DNA from: Kitasatospora aureofaciens | GTDB lineage: Bacteria; Actinomycetota; Actinomycetes; Streptomycetales; Streptomycetaceae | Direction: 5' to 3' | DNA: 34,440 bases | Assembly (NCBI RefSeq): GCF_019192735.1 | Contig: NZ_JAHTKP010000074.1 | Coordinates: 1-34,440 of the forward strand | Shown: positions 23,269 to 30,834 of the stretch, in pieces | Layout: each line of letters opens with the position of its first letter | Position numbering within the stretch: position 1 is the first letter of the stretch | Position numbers and translations under genes: made by a program | The notes under the pieces: model-generated | Database searches by the model: none | What the model was told of the DNA's origin: nothing | What the model saw: the letters and a program-made list of their open reading frames with translations, nothing else

Positions 23269-23471
23269 AAGGCCCGTCTTCAGGCTCCCGCCTGCCGGGC
23301 GACGCCGGGGCACGCACCTCGCCGCGTTGTCGTCGGTCGCCGATGTCCCCCAGCCTTCGGCCGGGAGGTGCCCCCACCGCATGGACTCCCTCCTCCGCCT
23401 TGCGATGCACGCACCCCAACGCCGCCCGGCCCGCCCTCCGGGCGGACGACGGGAGCCTGAAGACGGGCCTT
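23269..23471. mobile_element. 203-bp MITE-like element with perfect 22-bp terminal inverted repeats
   Basis: The left end (23269-23290) begins AAGGCCCGTCTTCAGG and the right end (23450-23471) is its exact reverse complement over all 22 bases. The interior has no credible gene and contains a REP-like hairpin (23346-23380). No target-site duplication is obvious. It sits between the CBS terminator and the end of a convergent AraC gene, in a 414-bp interval with no other gene. This is most simply a non-autonomous element moved in trans by a transposase elsewhere. Confidence 0.7.
23346..23380 (-). repeat. REP-like hairpin sequence, copy 1 (inside the MITE)
   Basis: On the minus strand this reads gcggtgggggcacctccc, then ggccgaaggctggggga. 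It is nearly identical to 27307-27343. The core forms a stem CTCCCggCC...GG(c)TGGGGGA. I recall closely similar sequences as abundant intergenic repeats in Streptomyces genomes. Confidence 0.75.
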
Positions 23472-23589
23472 GCGCGGCGCGGCGCTCGGTGGCGCGCTGC
23501 CCGTGACCGGCCGGTCCCCCCGTACCGGCCGGGCGATCCGAGGGTCGCGGACGGCGGGGGCGGGCGTCTTGTACAAATGCGCAGCACGG

Positions 23590-24522
23590 CTATCGGTTCG
23601 GGCCGGCCGGGCCGAGGACGGCGCTGGTCACCCGGCCGGCGACCCGGTCGGTGGGCTCGGGCAGGCCGGCGGCGGCGCGGCGGGAGGCGAGGAACGCGCG
23701 CGGGGAGCAGCCCACCATGGCGCGGAACGTCCGGTCGAGGTGCGACTGGTCGTAGTACCCGCAGAGCGCGGCGATCCGGGCGCCGTCCAGCCGCTCGCTG
23801 TCCGGACCGTCAGGACCGCCCGAAGCGGCGTGCCGGGTCAGGGCGGTGAGCGTGTGCTGGAGCCGGATGATGGTGCCGGCCTGCTTCGGCGCCACCCCGA
23901 GGTGCTCGCGGAAGCGCAGCTCCAGCCGCCGCCGGCTCCACCCGGTGCCCTCGACGAGCGTGCCCACCGGCACCAGCCCGTGCGTGCGGCGCAGTTCGTG
24001 CCAGGCCCAGGCGACCGACGGCTCCCAGGCCGGGCCGTCGGCGATCCGCGCGGTGAACCAGTCGTCCAGCAGGGCGAATCGGGAGGTCCAAGTCGGCATC
24101 TCCGCGAGCCGGTCGGACAGCGACCGCAGCCGCGGGCCCAGCACGTCCCCGGCCTCGGCCCACTGCCCGCCCAGGTCGCCCGCCAGCGGCCCGAACGCCC
24201 GGTAGGCACCCTGCGGGGTGAGCGAGACCGCCAACCCGTGCAGCAGGCCGGCGTGTTCGCCGATCGTCGCGGTGCGGCGCAGCCCGGCGACGACGGACTC
24301 GAAGGAGGCGGCGGGCCGCGCCGGGTCGACCGCGTCGGCGAGCCGCATCGAGCCCTCGAAGGTGAGCGCGATCGTGACGACGTCGGTCGGCACCTCCAGC
24401 CGCCGCCGGGGCCGGAGCAGCGCCAGCCGGTAGCCGCGGTAGTCGACCACGTACGGGCGCAGCGGTGCGGCAGGGGTGCCGAAGGCCATCTCCGCGGTGC
24501 CCTGGGCGGACAGGTCGATCAA
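23590..24522 (-). CDS. AraC-family transcriptional regulator (divergent from PNPOx gene)
   Basis: About 310 residues. I prefer the TTG at 24522 because GGGGAG lies 5 nt upstream; in-frame ATG 24555 and GTG 24579 lack ribosome sites but cannot be excluded. The sensing domain (PLRPYVVDYRGYRLALLRP, DVVTIALTFEGSMRLADAVD) and the C-terminal double HTH (VPVGTLVEGTGWSRRRLELR, IAALCGYYDQSHLDRTFRAM, VGCSPRAFLASR) have the same architecture as the AraC protein at 21707-22606. It is divergent from the PNPOx-like gene across about 130 bp and is the likely regulator of that gene. Its end is ~120 bp from the MITE-like element. Confidence 0.85.
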   Translation of the reverse strand: MIDLSAQGTAEMAFGTPAAPLRPYVVDYRGYRLALLRPRRRLEVPTDVVTIALTFEGSMRLADAVDPARPAASFESVVAGLRRTATIGEHAGLLHGLAVSLTPQGAYRAFGPLAGDLGGQWAEAGDVLGPRLRSLSDRLAEMPTWTSRFALLDDWFTARIADGPAWEPSVAWAWHELRRTHGLVPVGTLVEGTGWSRRRLELRFREHLGVAPKQAGTIIRLQHTLTALTRHAASGGPDGPDSERLDGARIAALCGYYDQSHLDRTFRAMVGCSPRAFLASRRAAAGLPEPTDRVAGRVTSAVLGPAGPNR

Positions 24523-24653
24523 CTCAACTCCCCTGGCAGGGCCGCTGGGTGGCATGTACACGAGCCATCGTACGGACACCGCGGGCGGCCGCGAAACTTC
24601 TCGAAATGTGAACGATTCTTTCTCGCCAGGCGAGATGTGGGCACAATGGCGGC

Positions 24654-25238
24654 ATGGGAAAGCAGTACGAGTACATCGACGGCCGCCTGCGGCAGTTCAT
24701 CGAGCGTCAGCCCGTCTACTTCGTCGCCACCGCGCCGCTCTCCGCCGACGGGCACGTCAACGTGTCGCCGAAGGGCCGCGCCGGGACCCTCGTCGTCCTC
24801 GACGAACTCACCCTCGCCTACCTGGACTTCGGCGGATCCACCGCCGAGACCATCGCCCACCTGCGGGAGAACGGCCGGATCACGCTGATGTGGTGCGCCT
24901 TCGACGGCCCGCCGACCGTGGTGCGGGTGCACGGCCGCGGCGAGGCGGTGTTCCGCGACGATGCCCGGTTCGCCGGCCTGCTGTCCCGCTTCGAGCCGGG
25001 CGCGGACGGGCCGGGGCTGCGCGCGATCGTCCTGGTCGCGGCCGAACGGGTCAGCGACTCCTGCGGGTTCGCCGTCCCGCTGATGGACTACCGGGAGGAC
25101 CGCGACCTGCACGCGCAGTACTTCGGCCGCAAGACCGAGGAGGAGTTCAACACCTACTGCGAGGGCAAGCAGTACGTCGGCACCAGCATCGACGGCCTGC
25201 CCGCCCTCCCGCTGCCGCTCCCGCCCCGCCCGTCCTGA
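24654..25238 (+). CDS. Pyridoxamine 5'-phosphate oxidase-family (FMN/F420-binding split-barrel) protein
   Basis: 194 residues. The split-barrel start is clear: LRQFIERQPVYFVATAPLSA, HVNVSPKGRAGTLVVLDE, LAYLDFGGSTAETIAHLREN, GRITLMWCAFDGPPTVVRVH. It then continues with RVSDSCGFAVPLMDYREDRD and YFGRKTEEEFNTYCEGKQYV. Members bind FMN or F420 and reduce or oxidise small molecules; the specific reaction cannot be given. The start is ATG 24654, with CACAAT 6 nt before it and no ribosome site, so the mRNA is probably leaderless. The stop-codon region is duplicated (CGTCCTGACCGGCC at 25231 and 25248). Confidence 0.85.
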   Translation: MGKQYEYIDGRLRQFIERQPVYFVATAPLSADGHVNVSPKGRAGTLVVLDELTLAYLDFGGSTAETIAHLRENGRITLMWCAFDGPPTVVRVHGRGEAVFRDDARFAGLLSRFEPGADGPGLRAIVLVAAERVSDSCGFAVPLMDYREDRDLHAQYFGRKTEEEFNTYCEGKQYVGTSIDGLPALPLPLPPRPS

Positions 25239-25262
25239 CCGGCCGCTCGTCCTGACCGGCCT

Positions 25263-25886
25263 TCAGCCCCGGGGAGACCAGCGGTAGAGGTCGCGAAGAA
25301 GGGCGATCTCGGCGCCGTGGTGCAGGAGTTCCTGGTTGACCCACCAGACGACGTCCAGGAAGGCTTCCTCCGCGTCGCCGCCGTACGGGTAGGCGCTGTG
25401 GCCGACGGTGTCCAGCACGGTGTCGTCGGCCGCGAGCAGGGCCTCGCGCCAGGCGGTGGCGGCGGCGTCGAAGCCCGCGATGGCGGACTGCGCGTCACCG
25501 CACACCGGGTACGCCTCGCGGGTGAGCGAGCGGGTGCCGTGGGTGTGGTCGGCGCGCAGCGTGAGCATCTCGCCCAGGTGGTTCAGCCGCCAGGCGAGCG
25601 TGGTGAACGGCGGCGGCTCCGGGTGCGGCCACTCGGTCGCGTCCCGACCCCATTCGCCCGCGCCGATCAGCAGGGTGGCGCGCTCGCCCGGCCCCTCCGC
25701 GTGCCGCCGCACCGACCAGCAGCCGGGCACCGGCTCCCAGCGGTACTCCTCGTCCGTCAGCGGCTCGACGGCCACCGGCGTGCCGTTCCCGCTGTCCACG
25801 GCCGGCCCGGCGAGCCGGTCGGTGAGGCGGGTCCGTGCGAAGTCGAACTCCTCCAGCAGGGGCGCGAGTCGGGGTGGCAGCGTCAT
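25263..25886 (-). CDS. DinB-family (four-helix bundle) protein
   Basis: 207 residues from ATG 25886 with GGAG upstream. It shows the DinB/YfiT-type layout: LEEFDFARTRLTDRLAG, LTDEEYRWEPVPGCWSVRRH, TTLAWRLNHLGEMLTLRADH (a metal-binding His), AATAWREALLAADDTVLDT and VWWVNQELLHHGAEIALLRD (HH metal ligands) near the C-terminus. The family comprises metal-dependent thiol transferases and stress-induced proteins of unknown substrate. It converges with the PNPOx gene 25 bp away. The proteins are cytoplasmic. Confidence 0.85.
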   Translation of the reverse strand: MTLPPRLAPLLEEFDFARTRLTDRLAGPAVDSGNGTPVAVEPLTDEEYRWEPVPGCWSVRRHAEGPGERATLLIGAGEWGRDATEWPHPEPPPFTTLAWRLNHLGEMLTLRADHTHGTRSLTREAYPVCGDAQSAIAGFDAAATAWREALLAADDTVLDTVGHSAYPYGGDAEEAFLDVVWWVNQELLHHGAEIALLRDLYRWSPRG

Positions 25887-25963
25887 CGGGGCGGCTCCAG
25901 CGCGTGATCGGTCCGGACGGCTCGCACCCTGCCACAGCGGCGCGGCGCCCGCGAACGGTTTTC

Positions 25964-25991
25964 TCAGCCGTCCGCGATCAGCCGTCCGCGA
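25964..25991 (-). repeat. 14-bp tandem duplication spanning a stop codon
   Basis: TCAGCCGTCCGCGA at 25964-25977 and again at 25978-25991. The second copy covers the last codons and TGA stop (minus strand, 25980-25978) of the GNAT gene. The first copy repeats that end beyond the stop, with a second TGA. Confidence 0.95.
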
Positions 25992-26403
25992 TCATCAGCT
26001 TCCCCGGCTCGGGCAACGGCACGAACCCCGCCCGGGCGTACACCTCGTGGGCGTCCGCCGTCGACAGCAGGATCCGCTTGAGCGCGTACGGCCGCAGGTG
26101 CTCTACCACGGCCGTCGCCAGCCAGGTGCCCAGCCCGCGCCCGCGGTGCGCGCGGTCGACGTACACGTCGCAGAGCCAGGCGAAGGTGGCCAGGTCCGTG
26201 ACGACCCGCGCGAACGCCACCTGCTCGCCGCCCGCCGCGTACACCCCGAACGGTATCGACGCTCGCACGGACCGGTCGACCACCTCCCGGCTGCGCCCGA
26301 GCGCCCAGAACGCGTCCGTGGAGAGCCAGTGGTGCACCCGGTCGAGGTCGATCCGGGCGGGGTCGGTGTCGATGTCGTAGCCGTCGGGCCGGTTGAGGAT
26401 CAT
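25978..26403 (-). CDS. GNAT N-acetyltransferase
   Basis: 141 residues from ATG 26403. It has the standard GNAT layout: MILNRPDGYDIDTDPARIDL, AAGGEQVAFARVVTDLATFA, WLCDVYVDRAHRGRGLGTWL (acetyl-CoA loop RGRGLG), LRPYALKRILLSTADAHEVY and ARAGFVPLPEPGKLMIADG. This matches the small YhbS/ElaA-like GNATs often found in actinobacteria; the substrate is unknown. A longer reading to 26547 is open, but TATCAT ends 7 nt before ATG 26403 with no ribosome site, pointing to a leaderless start there. It lies downstream of nothing on its strand and forms a single-gene unit. Confidence 0.85.
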   Translation of the reverse strand: MILNRPDGYDIDTDPARIDLDRVHHWLSTDAFWALGRSREVVDRSVRASIPFGVYAAGGEQVAFARVVTDLATFAWLCDVYVDRAHRGRGLGTWLATAVVEHLRPYALKRILLSTADAHEVYARAGFVPLPEPGKLMIADG

Positions 26404-26574
26404 GAACCGGATGATAGGGCCCGCGCGTCCGACCTGGGCCTCCGCCGGAAACCCCGGGCCCCACCTCCGCTTCACCGCAGGGAAGTTGGACGGAAATCGG
26501 CTAACCGGGTGGGCGGGGGCGGAGGTACCGTGCGAGTTGGTGACCATCCGTCAAGGCCGTTGAGGGGGCGTGTC

Positions 26575-27147
26575 ATGGTGACGGGACGGCAGCGGTTGGA
26601 GCGGGGGTACTTCCTGCGGGAGGCCGCTGCGCTTCAGCGGGCCAATGCCGGGGGGAGGCGGCGGCTGGAGCGGATCGCGTTCCCGGACGGGGAGCCGGTG
26701 GTGGTGGTCGGGACGTCCGGCGGCGTGGTGCGGGTGCCGGTGGGGGCCTCGCGGGGCGAGGTGCACGCGGCGCTGGGCGGGGAGGACGGGGGTTGGGCCG
26801 CGCCGGATCGGGGCGCCTCGGGGAGGCTGCCGGTGACGGCTCCGGCGCCCCCGCTGGCCGTGTACGCCGATCTGCTGGACGACCTCGGGGATCTCGTCTT
26901 CACGCTCACCACCTATCCGGCCGACGTGGGGCGGCCGGAGGTGGCGGCCCGGCTCGATGCCGTGGGGCTCGTCGGTGCGGCGACGGCCGTGGTCGAGGTG
27001 TCCGCGCCGGGCGGCATCCGCCGGGTGCGCATTCCGCTGGACTCCGGTGTTCCGCTGGTCGCGGTGCCGTTGGCGATCGCCGAGCACCTGCTCGCGGCGG
27101 GGGAGGGGCCGGGGGCGGACTGGGACTACCCGGTGGACCGGCGGTAG
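26575..27147 (+). CDS. Conserved-looking hypothetical protein
   Basis: 190 residues from ATG 26575 (GAGGGGG about 8 nt upstream). It starts MVTGRQRLERGYFLREAAAL and continues ERIAFPDGEPVVVVGTSGGV, a Gly/Pro-rich middle, then a beta-rich second half (DLGDLVFTLTTYPADVGRPE, VVEVSAPGGIRRVRIPLDSG, VPLVAVPLAIAEHLLAAG). There is no signal peptide or membrane helix. I do not recognise the family. GTG-rich codons and G-rich third positions make its base composition (G over C on the coding strand) differ from its neighbours. Nothing in the surroundings indicates a role. Confidence 0.65.
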   Translation: MVTGRQRLERGYFLREAAALQRANAGGRRRLERIAFPDGEPVVVVGTSGGVVRVPVGASRGEVHAALGGEDGGWAAPDRGASGRLPVTAPAPPLAVYADLLDDLGDLVFTLTTYPADVGRPEVAARLDAVGLVGAATAVVEVSAPGGIRRVRIPLDSGVPLVAVPLAIAEHLLAAGEGPGADWDYPVDRR

Positions 27148-27257
27148 GGCGGCCCGAGCACGCGACGAGGCCGCCGCACCCGGGGTGGCCCGCACCACAG
27201 CCCTCACCCGGAGTGCCCCGCGTCGTCACGTCGGGTGGCGGGCATAGCCTCGGGCTT

Positions 27258-27362
27258 ATGAGCGAGCGAAGCATCAAAGGTGCGTATGGGCGAATGCCCC
27301 TACCGAGCGGTGGGGGCACCTCCCAGCCGTCAAGGCTGGGGGAGAGGCGGGCGCATGAGTAA
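27258..27362 (+). CDS. Possible 34-codon upstream frame overlapping the universal stress gene start
   Basis: ATG 27258 lies 7 nt after TAGCCT (27245-27250), the same leaderless-promoter spacing seen at neighbouring genes, and reads MSERSIKGAYGRMPLPSGGG to a TAA at 27360-27362. That stop overlaps the first codons of the universal stress gene in another frame. It runs through the REP-like hairpins, so its peptide is probably not functional; translation could open the hairpins and feed ribosomes to the next start. Alternatively it is the original N-terminus, thrown out of frame by the repeat. Confidence 0.35.
   Translation: MSERSIKGAYGRMPLPSGGGTSQPSRLGERRAHE
27295..27344 (+). repeat. REP-like double hairpin, copy 2, in the leader of the universal stress gene
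   Basis: The first stem pairs TGCCCCtACCG (27295-27305) with CGGTgGGGGCA (about 27308-27318). The second pairs CTCCCAGCC (27320-27328) with GGCTGGGGGAG (27334-27344). The segment 27307-27343 is nearly identical to the minus strand of 23346-23380. The 3' arm supplies the only purine-rich sequence (GGGGGAG) close enough to serve as ribosome site for the ATG at 27355. Confidence 0.75.
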
Positions 27363-27867
27363 TGAGAGCGATGCGGAGGCCCTCGGCGGCGCCGAGGAGC
27401 CCGGGACGGCGGCCGCACCCGCCGGGTTCGAGCTGGGGACGGACGGGCCGAAGGTGATCCTGGCCGGGCTGGACGGCTCGGACTCCTCCTGGCGCGCGAC
27501 GGCGTACGCGGCCGGCCTCGCCCGGCGACAGGGCGCGCTCCTGGCGGTGGCCTACGTCCAGCCCGTGCTCGGCGCGGCCACCGCCCTCGCGGGGGCGGCG
27601 GTCGAGGAGACCACCCAGGAGATCGCAGACGAGCTGCTCGCGGCCCTGCGCGACGCGGAGCAGCGGATGAAGGAGGTGTGGCGGGTCGAGTGGCGCTTCC
27701 TGACCCTGCGCGGCGACCCGTACTACGGGCTGGCCAAGCTCGCGGACGAGCTGCGGGCCGACGCCGTCGTGGTCGGCGTCTCCGAGCAGGCCGGGCACCG
27801 GGTGATCGGCTCGGTGGCGGTCCGGCTGGTGAAGGCGGGGCGCTGGCCGGTGACCGTGGTTCCGTAG
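27355..27867 (+). CDS. Universal stress protein (UspA family)
   Basis: 170 residues from ATG 27355. A flexible ~30-residue N-terminal extension precedes the Usp domain: KVILAGLDGSDSSWRATAYA, GLARRQGALLAVAYVQPVLG, EWRFLTLRGDPYYGLAKLAD, ADAVVVGVSEQAGHRVIGSV and VRLVKAGRWPVTVVP. The ATP-binding glycine motif (G-x2-G-x9-GS) is only partly kept, as the first glycine pair is altered, so nucleotide binding is uncertain. Usp proteins help cells under nutrient or redox stress. Expression may be controlled by the two leader hairpins, which bury the likely ribosome site. Confidence 0.87.
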   Translation: MSNESDAEALGGAEEPGTAAAPAGFELGTDGPKVILAGLDGSDSSWRATAYAAGLARRQGALLAVAYVQPVLGAATALAGAAVEETTQEIADELLAALRDAEQRMKEVWRVEWRFLTLRGDPYYGLAKLADELRADAVVVGVSEQAGHRVIGSVAVRLVKAGRWPVTVVP

Positions 27868-27915
27868 CAACCCACCCGGCATGGCCTCCCGAGCGGACCG
27901 CTAGGCTCCGCACTC

Positions 27916-28434
27916 ATGATCGAGATCACGGGGGTCCAGGCCGAGCCTGGCGGCGCAGTCAGTCTGAAGTTCGACAACGGGAGATTCACGGTGGAGAAGG
28001 AGGGCGGAGATCCGTTCTGGATCGCGATCGTCGGTCTGACGTCCGCCGGCTCCTTCGTCGTGATGCTGATCTCGCTGTTCGGCTTCGCCTACCTGAACGA
28101 GAAGCTCCACCTGTCCAAGGGGCTCGTCCACGCGAACGCGATCGTGTTCTTCGTAAGTTTCGGCCTCTTCGCGGTCTGCGGCCTGGTGGCCTGGCTGGCG
28201 ACCAAGGTCATCGAGTTCTTCGGCAGCAGCGGGCCGAAGTCCTACGGTGTGCAGGTCGGGCAGATCGCCGGCATCCAGTACGAGCAGATCGACCCGCAGG
28301 GCGGCCTGCGCGCCACCATGCGGCAGGGCAACGGCGACGTCACCCGCTTCACGGTGGCCGGCGCCAAGGGGCCGGAGCTGTACCAGGCGTTCGACCAGCT
28401 GTTCCGGCCGGCCGTCCCGTACGGCCAGGGCTGA
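27916..28434 (+). CDS. Hypothetical membrane protein with two transmembrane helices
   Basis: 172 residues from ATG 27916. TAGGCT (27902-27907) lies 8 nt before the ATG with no ribosome site, suggesting a leaderless mRNA. A short N-terminal beta region (MIEITGVQAEPGGAVSLKFD) is followed by two hydrophobic helices (~FWIAIVGLTSAGSFVVMLIS and ~ANAIVFFVSFGLFAVCGLVA). A cytoplasmic-looking C-terminal domain follows (YGVQVGQIAGIQYEQIDPQG, GDVTRFTVAGAKGPELYQAF, DQLFRP). I do not recognise the family. The aromatic-rich helices make the base composition locally less GC-rich. Confidence 0.75.
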   Translation: MIEITGVQAEPGGAVSLKFDNGRFTVEKEGGDPFWIAIVGLTSAGSFVVMLISLFGFAYLNEKLHLSKGLVHANAIVFFVSFGLFAVCGLVAWLATKVIEFFGSSGPKSYGVQVGQIAGIQYEQIDPQGGLRATMRQGNGDVTRFTVAGAKGPELYQAFDQLFRPAVPYGQG

Positions 28435-28474
28435 CCGCCGAGTGCCCGCGAGGGCGGCGATAGGGTGCGTGACC

Positions 28475-29953
28475 ATGACGGACACGCCGGTCACGCACCC
28501 CCGCCAGCCCGAGCCCGCCCACCCGTCCGACCCCGCCCGCCCGACCGGCGCCGACCTGCACCTCGACCTCCCCGCCACCGGCGGGCGCCGCGCCGCCCTG
28601 ATGGCCGCCCTGCGCGAGGCGATCCGCAGCGGCCGGCTGGCGCCCGGCACCCGGCTGCCGCCCTACCGTTCGCTCGCCGCCGACCTCGGCCTCGCCCGCA
28701 ACACCGCCGCCGAGGCCTACGCCGAACTCGTCGCCGAGGGCTGGCTGACGGCCCGGCAGGGCTCCGGCACGACCGTCGCCGAGCGCGCCGAGCCGATGCC
28801 GACCGCCCGGGCCCGCCGCCCGTCCGTCCGCCCGGGGCCGGTGTACGACCTGCGGCAGGGGCAGCCCGACGCCGCCTCCTTCCCGCGCTCGGCCTGGCTG
28901 GCCGCCGGGCGCCGGGCGCTCACTGCGGCGCCCAACGAGGCCTTCGGGCCCGGCGATCCGCAGGGGCGGCGCGAGCTGCGGACCGTCCTCGCCGACTACC
29001 TGGCCCGCGTCCGCGGGGTGCGCACCGACCCGGACCGGATCGTCGTCTGCTCCGGCTTCGCGCACGCGCTGCGGCTGCTGTTCGACGGCGCGCGCGCCGT
29101 CCTGCCCGCGGCGACGAACGGGCCGCTGGCCGTCGAGGGGTACGGGCTCGCCTTCCACCGCGCGCTGCTGGCGGGCGCCGGGGTCACCACCGTGCCGCTC
29201 CCGCTCGACGAAGACGGCGCCGGAGTCGGCGCGTTGGCGGACCGTCCGGACGTCCGGACGGTGCTGCTCACCCCCGCCCACCAGTTCCCCACCGGCGGGC
29301 CGCTGCACGCCGCCCGGCGCGCCGCCGTCGTCGACTGGGCGCGCGGGCGGGGCGGGCTGGTCCTGGAGGACGACTACGACGGCGAGTTCCGCTACGACCG
29401 CCAGCCCGTCGGCGCCGTCCAGGGCCTGGACCCCGAGCGGGTGGTCTACCTCGGCACGGCCAGCAAGAGCCTGTCGCCGGCGCTGCGGCTCGGCTGGATG
29501 GTGCTGCCCGACCACCTGGTCGACCGGGTGCTCGCCGCCAAGGGCGAACGCGAGGGCTGGGCCAGCGCGTTGGACCAGCTGACGCTCGCCGAGTTCATCG
29601 ACTCCGGCAGTTACGACCGGCACGTCCGGCGGATGCGCCGCCGTTACCGGGACCGGCGGGACCGGCTGGTGGCCGCCCTCGCCGCGGGCGCCCCGCACAT
29701 CGCCGTGTCCGGCATCGCGGCCGGACTGCACGCGGTGCTGCGGCTCGAGCCCGGCACCGAGCGCTCCGTGCTGAAGGCCGCCGCCTACCGGGGCCTGGCC
29801 GTGGACGGGCTCGCCGACTACCGGCACCCGGCGCTCGCGGCGGAGGCCATGCCGGCCGCCGACGGTCTGGTGGTCGGCTACGCGACCTCGCCCGACCACG
29901 CCTACCCGGCGGCGCTCGCCGCGCTCTGCGACATCCTGCCACCGCCGGCCTGA
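28475..29953 (+). CDS. MocR/PdxR-type regulator (GntR wHTH fused to aminotransferase domain)
   Basis: 492 residues from ATG 28475. Residues ~30-100 are a GntR winged helix (MAALREAIRSGRLAPGTRLP, YRSLAADLGLARNTAAEAYA, LVAEGWLTARQGSGTTVAE). Residues ~125-490 are an aminotransferase-like domain with FGPGDPQGRRELRTVLADYL, LTPAHQFPTGGPL, VLEDDYDGEFRYDR and the PLP lysine in LGTASKSLSPALRLGWMVLP. MocR proteins use PLP as an effector and commonly control vitamin B6 synthesis (PdxR), GABA or taurine genes. No pdxST or transporter gene is adjacent, so the target is open. The start is probably leaderless (TAGGGT 8 nt upstream). Confidence 0.9.
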   Translation: MTDTPVTHPRQPEPAHPSDPARPTGADLHLDLPATGGRRAALMAALREAIRSGRLAPGTRLPPYRSLAADLGLARNTAAEAYAELVAEGWLTARQGSGTTVAERAEPMPTARARRPSVRPGPVYDLRQGQPDAASFPRSAWLAAGRRALTAAPNEAFGPGDPQGRRELRTVLADYLARVRGVRTDPDRIVVCSGFAHALRLLFDGARAVLPAATNGPLAVEGYGLAFHRALLAGAGVTTVPLPLDEDGAGVGALADRPDVRTVLLTPAHQFPTGGPLHAARRAAVVDWARGRGGLVLEDDYDGEFRYDRQPVGAVQGLDPERVVYLGTASKSLSPALRLGWMVLPDHLVDRVLAAKGEREGWASALDQLTLAEFIDSGSYDRHVRRMRRRYRDRRDRLVAALAAGAPHIAVSGIAAGLHAVLRLEPGTERSVLKAAAYRGLAVDGLADYRHPALAAEAMPAADGLVVGYATSPDHAYPAALAALCDILPPPA

Positions 29954-30116
29954 GCGGGCGGAGCAGTCGTGGGGCGGAGGATACGGCCCCTTGCGAGGCC
30001 GTGAGGGCGGAACGCGGGCGCAATGGCCCGGCGCGTCCGCCCGCCGCTCCTCACCGGGTACGAGCCGGGGCCGAGGGAAGCAACGGAACCGGTACCGCCC
30101 CCTACGCTCCATGGTC

Positions 30117-30629
30117 ATGCGCAGAACACATCTGAGGCGGTCCGCTCTTGTCGCGATTCCGGTCGCCGCCGCCGGTCTGCTCCTCTCCGCCGCACCCGCT
30201 CAGGCCGCCGCCCCGCTGCCGTTCACGGCCGTGGCCGACCGGGCGACGACCACGCCGGGCGGCTCGTTCACGCTCACGCTGACGCTTTCCAACCCCTACG
30301 ACACCCCGATCCAGTTCGTCTACCAGAGCGTCCAGCCGACCTACCCGACCACGCAGGAGAATGGCCTCAAGTTCGCGGCGACCGGCTGCGGCACCCAGAC
30401 CAACGGGTGCAGCGAGAACGTCCACGGCGGCATCGCCCGCTACAACGTGCCGCTCGCGCCCGGTGCCTCCAGCAGCTTCACCGTGACCTACACCGTCGCC
30501 CCCGACTCCAAGTGCGGCGCCGGCACCCGGATCGACCTCTACTCCTACCTGTATTACGAGTACAACACTGGCCTGGCCAACAACTCCGGCATCGTCAACC
30601 TTCCCGGGACGCAGGTCCCCTGCGCCTGA
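30117..30629 (+). CDS. Secreted hypothetical protein (immunoglobulin-like fold suspected)
   Basis: 170 residues from ATG 30117, 8 nt after TACGCT (30103-30108) and without a ribosome site; an in-frame ATG at 30111 is too close to that hexamer. A signal peptide spans residues 1-29 (SALVAIPVAAAGLLLSAAPA, QAAA). The mature part is beta-rich (GGSFTLTLTLSNPYDTPIQF, VYQSVQPTYPTTQENGLKFA, GASSSFTVTYTVAPDSKCGA) with four cysteines, like a small secreted beta-sandwich of the DUF11 or cell-adhesion kind. I cannot name a family. It is followed by C-rich repeats and a strong terminator. Confidence 0.75.
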   Translation: MRRTHLRRSALVAIPVAAAGLLLSAAPAQAAAPLPFTAVADRATTTPGGSFTLTLTLSNPYDTPIQFVYQSVQPTYPTTQENGLKFAATGCGTQTNGCSENVHGGIARYNVPLAPGASSSFTVTYTVAPDSKCGAGTRIDLYSYLYYEYNTGLANNSGIVNLPGTQVPCA

Positions 30630-30652
30630 CGCCGGCTTCTTGACCTCGTCCC

Positions 30653-30716
30653 CCGGATAGCCCCCGTTCGGGTACCCCCGTTCGGATCCCCCCCCCGTTG
30701 GGATAGCCCTCCGTTC
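30653..30716 (+). repeat. Degenerate C-rich tandem repeats after the secreted-protein gene
   Basis: About four imperfect copies of ggatagcccccgttc, beginning roughly 25 bp after the stop and running into the terminator. They include a run of nine C (30688-30696), which could be misassembled or length-variable. Confidence 0.65.
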
Positions 30717-30717
30717 C

Positions 30718-30758
30718 CCCGTCAGGTGCCGGCCGCCCCCGTACCGGCACCTGACGGG
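30718..30758 (+). terminator. Perfect 15-bp hairpin terminator
   Basis: CCCGTCAGGTGCCGG / CCGGCACCTGACGGG with an 11-nt loop, ~90 bp after the secreted-protein stop. Confidence 0.85.
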
Positions 30759-30834
30759 CTGTCCGCGTTGCCGGCGTTGCCCGCGTCGCCTGTCGTCGTC
30801 CGCGTTGTCAGTGCCGGGTGGCAGGCTGGCGTCC

